Below are positions 4,866 through 7,110 of a stretch of DNA of 7,110 bases, piece by piece. The DNA is from an uncultured Polyangiaceae bacterium (lineage in GTDB: Bacteria > Myxococcota_A > Polyangia > Polyangiales > Houyiibacteriaceae). The stretch spans positions 1 to 7,110 of the forward strand of contig CAMYJN010000113.1 of the NCBI GenBank assembly GCA_947258625.1, given 5' to 3'. Position 1 is the stretch's first letter, and every line of letters starts with the position of its first letter. The notes under the pieces were generated by a model. That model did no database searches and had not been told where the DNA came from. It was given only the letters and a program-made list of their open reading frames with translations. The position numbers and the translations under genes are program-made.

Positions 4866-6515
4866 ATGCGCATCGGTACATCGTATAAACAACACCCCGG
4901 CCTCGCAGAGAGTTGGGACGCAATCGTGATTGGGTCGGGCATCGGCGGTATGGCCGCAGCCGCCACTCTCTCCAAGCTCGCCGGAAAGCGTGTGCTCGTC
5001 CTCGAGCGGCACTACACGGCCGGTGGCTTCACGCACACGTTTCGCAGGCCAGGCTACGAGTGGGACGTAGGGGTCCACTACATCGGAGACGTGTCCCACC
5101 CACGCGCGACCTCGCGACGCCTCTTCGACTTCATCACGGATGGTGAGCTCGACTGGGCAGACCTAGGCGAGGTTTACGACCGGATCATTCTGGGTAACGA
5201 CGCGTACGACCTGGTCAAGGGGCTAGAGAACTTCCGCGCGCAGCTGCACGAGTACTTCCCGGCCGAAAAGGACGCGATCGACCGCTACTTGGAGAAGGTC
5301 ATCGCGACCGTCAGGAAGGCGCAGATGTTCTTCGCGGAAAAGGCGGTGCCTCCTTTTGTCTCCAAGCTGTTCGGCGGGATGATGCGCCGAGGCATCACCA
5401 AAGAAGCGTTTCGGACGACACGGGAGGTCCTCGAAGAGATCACCCAGAACCAAGAGCTCATCGGCGTGCTGACGGGGCAGTTCGGGGACTACGGGCTGGT
5501 GCCGTCCGAGAGCTCGTTTTTCATCCACTCGATGGTCGTCGCCCACTACTTGCGGGGCGCGGCCTATCCGGTTGGGGGTTCATCCCGAATCGCCGAAAGC
5601 ATCCTCCCTGTGATCCAACGCTCGGGCGGAGAGGTCGTGACCAACGCAGAGGTGACCGAAATCATCGTCCACGACGAACGAGCCGTCGGGGTCCGGCTGG
5701 CGGACGGGCATGAGCTCCGCGCTCCAGTCGTCATCAGCAATGTGGGCGTCATCAATACATTCGAACGACTGGTGCCCTCCGACTTGGCGGAATCCATTGG
5801 ATACGCGGCGAAAGCGAGGGACCTCGGCGCATCGGTCGCACACCTCTCGCTCTACGTCGGCTTGAAGGGCACCACCGAAGAGCTTCAACTCGAGAAGACC
5901 AACCTCTGGTGCTATCCGGACCACCGCCACGAAGAGAACTTCAAGCGCTTCCTGGCGGACGTCAACGCGCCGTTCCCCGTCGTCTACCTGTCGTTTCCCT
6001 CGGCCAAGGACCCGGATTTCAAACGGCGGTACCCAGGGCGCTCGACCATCGAGGCCATCACCCTGGGCTCCTACGATTCGTTCCGGCGCTGGGAAAACAC
6101 ATCGTGGAAGAAGCGCGGCGCGGAGTACGACGAGCTCAAAGCGAGCCTCTCGGAGCGGCTGCTCGACACCATCTACAAACGCGCCCCTGCCACGCGGGGT
6201 CAAGTCGAGGTTGCCGAGCTCTCGACGCCTCTCTCGACCAAGAACTTCGCCGCCCACCCCGAGGGCGCGATCTACGGTCTATCGCACGACGCGCACCGAT
6301 ACGCGCAGCGATGGCTTCGGCCTCAGACGCCGATCAAGGGCCTCTATCTCAGCGGCGCCGACGTCGTTTCGGCTGGCGTCGTGGGCGCGATGATGGGTGG
6401 CTTCATCTGCACTTCCGCGGTGCTCAAGGGCAACGTGCTCGGTCAGGTGCTGAAACACCAGGCGCAAACGTTGCGCGACAAAGCGCCGGCTCCGCACAAA
6501 CCTGCGCCCGCCTAG
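4866..6515 (+). CDS. FAD/NAD(P)-dependent oxidoreductase of the retinol saturase / phytoene desaturase (CrtI-CrtISO) type
   Basis: A 549-residue flavoprotein. The N-terminal dinucleotide-binding fold is explicit: DAIVIGSGIGGMAAA with GSGIGG at 23-28, then VLVLE ending at E47, which should hold the FAD ribose. ERHYTAGGFTHTF and then YEWDVGVHYIGD (64-75) closely recall, from memory, the matching segment of vertebrate RETSAT. The C-terminal FAD signature is GLYLSGAD (D499), followed by a Gly/Ala-rich VVGAMMGG helix, also as in RETSAT. Relatives reduce, desaturate or isomerise polyenes such as retinol or carotenoids, often at membranes. The bacterial substrate cannot be deduced, and no carotenoid biosynthesis gene is nearby. 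The last 15 or so residues are an Ala/Pro/Lys-rich tail. I see no signal peptide and no clear transmembrane segment. The start is fixed by AGGAGA 5 nt upstream. The gene follows the TetR regulator by 20 nt and is probably coexpressed and repressed with it. No terminator is evident before the next gene. Confidence 0.85.
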   Translation: MRIGTSYKQHPGLAESWDAIVIGSGIGGMAAAATLSKLAGKRVLVLERHYTAGGFTHTFRRPGYEWDVGVHYIGDVSHPRATSRRLFDFITDGELDWADLGEVYDRIILGNDAYDLVKGLENFRAQLHEYFPAEKDAIDRYLEKVIATVRKAQMFFAEKAVPPFVSKLFGGMMRRGITKEAFRTTREVLEEITQNQELIGVLTGQFGDYGLVPSESSFFIHSMVVAHYLRGAAYPVGGSSRIAESILPVIQRSGGEVVTNAEVTEIIVHDERAVGVRLADGHELRAPVVISNVGVINTFERLVPSDLAESIGYAAKARDLGASVAHLSLYVGLKGTTEELQLEKTNLWCYPDHRHEENFKRFLADVNAPFPVVYLSFPSAKDPDFKRRYPGRSTIEAITLGSYDSFRRWENTSWKKRGAEYDELKASLSERLLDTIYKRAPATRGQVEVAELSTPLSTKNFAAHPEGAIYGLSHDAHRYAQRWLRPQTPIKGLYLSGADVVSAGVVGAMMGGFICTSAVLKGNVLGQVLKHQAQTLRDKAPAPHKPAPA

Positions 6516-6535
6516 GTGCGCATTCGTCTCGCCGC

Positions 6536-6546
6536 ATCCGCCGGAT
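6536..6546. repeat. Short perfect inverted repeat ATCCG-C-CGGAT before the last gene
   Basis: Five-base arms flank a central C, 4 nt upstream of a -10-like TATGCT. It could be a small operator, but an 11-bp GC-rich palindrome is easily met by chance. Confidence 0.25.
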
Positions 6547-6550
6547 TCGG

Positions 6551-6556
6551 TATGCT
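6551..6556 (+). promoter_or_regulatory. Possible -10 box (TATGCT) of the flavin-reductase-like gene
   Basis: TATGCT matches the -10 consensus at 4 of 6 positions and lies 9 nt before the ATG at 6566, so a transcript would start 2-4 nt before the start codon. No convincing -35 box is found 15-19 nt upstream. No ribosome binding site precedes the gene, which agrees with a nearly leaderless message. Confidence 0.35.
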
Positions 6557-6565
6557 ACGCGGGCT

Positions 6566-7110
6566 ATGATTCCACTCGAGCTCGAGCACGCGGTTTGGGA
6601 GCAGGTCTACATGGTCGCTCCGCTCACCATCGTTGGGACCCGCGAGCCAGACGGCACGTACGACCTGGCGCCAAAGCACTTGGCGATTCCGATGAGTTGG
6701 GAAGACCACTACGGTTTCGTATGTACGCCGTCCCACGCAACCTACGCCAACGCCAGGCGGGAGGGGTGCTTCACGGTGAGCTTCCCGAGGCCCGATCAAA
6801 TTCTGCTGACGAGTCTTGCGGCGGCCCCCCGATGCGACGACGACCACAAGTACGCACTACAGGCCATTCCCACGATCTCGGCCACGAAGGTCGACGGGGT
6901 ACTCTTGGAGAACGCATACCTGCACTTCGAGTGCGAACTCGACCGCGTCATCGATGACCTCGGCGAAAACAGCCTCATCATCGGCCGAATCGTCGCGGCA
7001 GCGGTCGCGGAGGACGCCTTGCGGGACTCGGACCGTGACGCACAGGAGATGATCGCCCATTCGCCCTTGCTCGCGTATTTGCACCCCGGGCGATTTGCCG
7101 AAATCGTTCA
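6566..7110 (+). CDS. Flavin reductase-like (FMN-binding split barrel) protein, 3' truncated by the window end
   Basis: Reading from the ATG at 6566, the frame stays open to the end of the window, giving 181 complete codons and no stop. The protein begins MIPLELEHAVWEQVYMVAPL, then G-T-R-E-P-D-G-x-Y-D-L-A-P-K-H. It continues with W-x-x-x-x-G-F-V-C-T-P-S-H-A-T-Y-A-N-A-R-R-E-G-x-F-T-V-S-F-P. This order is typical of the flavin reductase / nitrilotriacetate-monooxygenase component B group: a variable substrate strand, the C-x-x-x-x-x-T-x-x-N FMN-contact region, then E-G-x-F-x-V-S. These enzymes reduce or bind FMN in the cytosol, often serving a partner oxygenase that is not visible here. It starts 50 nt after the RETSAT-like gene. 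It has no clear ribosome binding site and has its own -10-like box, so cotranscription is uncertain. The C-terminal end and any extra domain lie outside. The subfamily and true partner are unknown. Confidence 0.75.
   Translation, partial: MIPLELEHAVWEQVYMVAPLTIVGTREPDGTYDLAPKHLAIPMSWEDHYGFVCTPSHATYANARREGCFTVSFPRPDQILLTSLAAAPRCDDDHKYALQAIPTISATKVDGVLLENAYLHFECELDRVIDDLGENSLIIGRIVAAAVAEDALRDSDRDAQEMIAHSPLLAYLHPGRFAEIV

Noticed and set aside
5580..6257. A 225-codon antisense frame within the RETSAT-like gene
   Set aside because: It lies wholly inside a clear flavoenzyme gene and has no ribosome binding site or motif of its own.
6595..6957. A 120-codon + strand frame near the right end
   Set aside because: It competes with the frame starting at 6566, which gives a coherent flavin-reductase-like protein, whereas this one is Arg/Gly-rich and motif-free.

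Overview
The window is GC-rich (my estimate is 60-65%), with strong G/C preference at third codon positions. All six genes read on the + strand. Very long open frames run antisense to the real genes, as expected from that codon bias. The gene content suggests an environmental Gram-negative bacterium, plausibly a Myxococcota or 'deltaproteobacterial' type. It includes a large beta-helix surface-type protein, a plant-type cystathionine gamma-synthase, an IHF/HU protein next to tyrS, and a RETSAT-like oxidoreductase. No rRNA or other taxonomic marker is present, so this assignment is an inference from style.

Layout: (1) 1-1076 is the 3' end of a large gene for a probable extracellular right-handed beta-helix protein. 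(2) 1104-2348 encodes a PLP-dependent cystathionine gamma-synthase of the plant-like type, starting only 27 nt after gene 1. (3) 2465-4052 is a two-gene unit with a good sigma70-like promoter (TTGACG, 16 nt, TATACT). It carries an IHF/HU nucleoid protein followed 9 nt later by tyrosyl-tRNA synthetase (HLGH and KMSKS motifs, C-terminal S4 domain). (4) 4051-4216 is a 166-bp near-perfect palindrome with 27-bp terminal arms (25 of 27 paired), beginning on the tyrS stop codon. It looks like a MITE- or REP-type non-coding element. (5) 4229-6515 is a TetR-family regulator with a perfect 15-bp operator-like palindrome in front of it, followed 20 nt later by a RETSAT/phytoene-desaturase-like FAD oxidoreductase with a strong ribosome binding site. 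(6) 6566-7110 is the 5' part of a flavin-reductase-like (FMN-binding split barrel) gene that runs off the end of the window.

The clearest functional unit is the TetR regulator plus RETSAT-like enzyme. The palindrome lies inside the probable promoter, so the regulator probably represses itself and the oxidoreductase until a small hydrophobic ligand is present. That is inference. The IHF/HU-tyrS pair joins nucleoid architecture and translation in one transcript. The beta-helix and methionine-pathway genes have no obvious shared function despite their closeness. I found no complete novel defence or mobile system. The least explained structure is the 166-bp palindrome.
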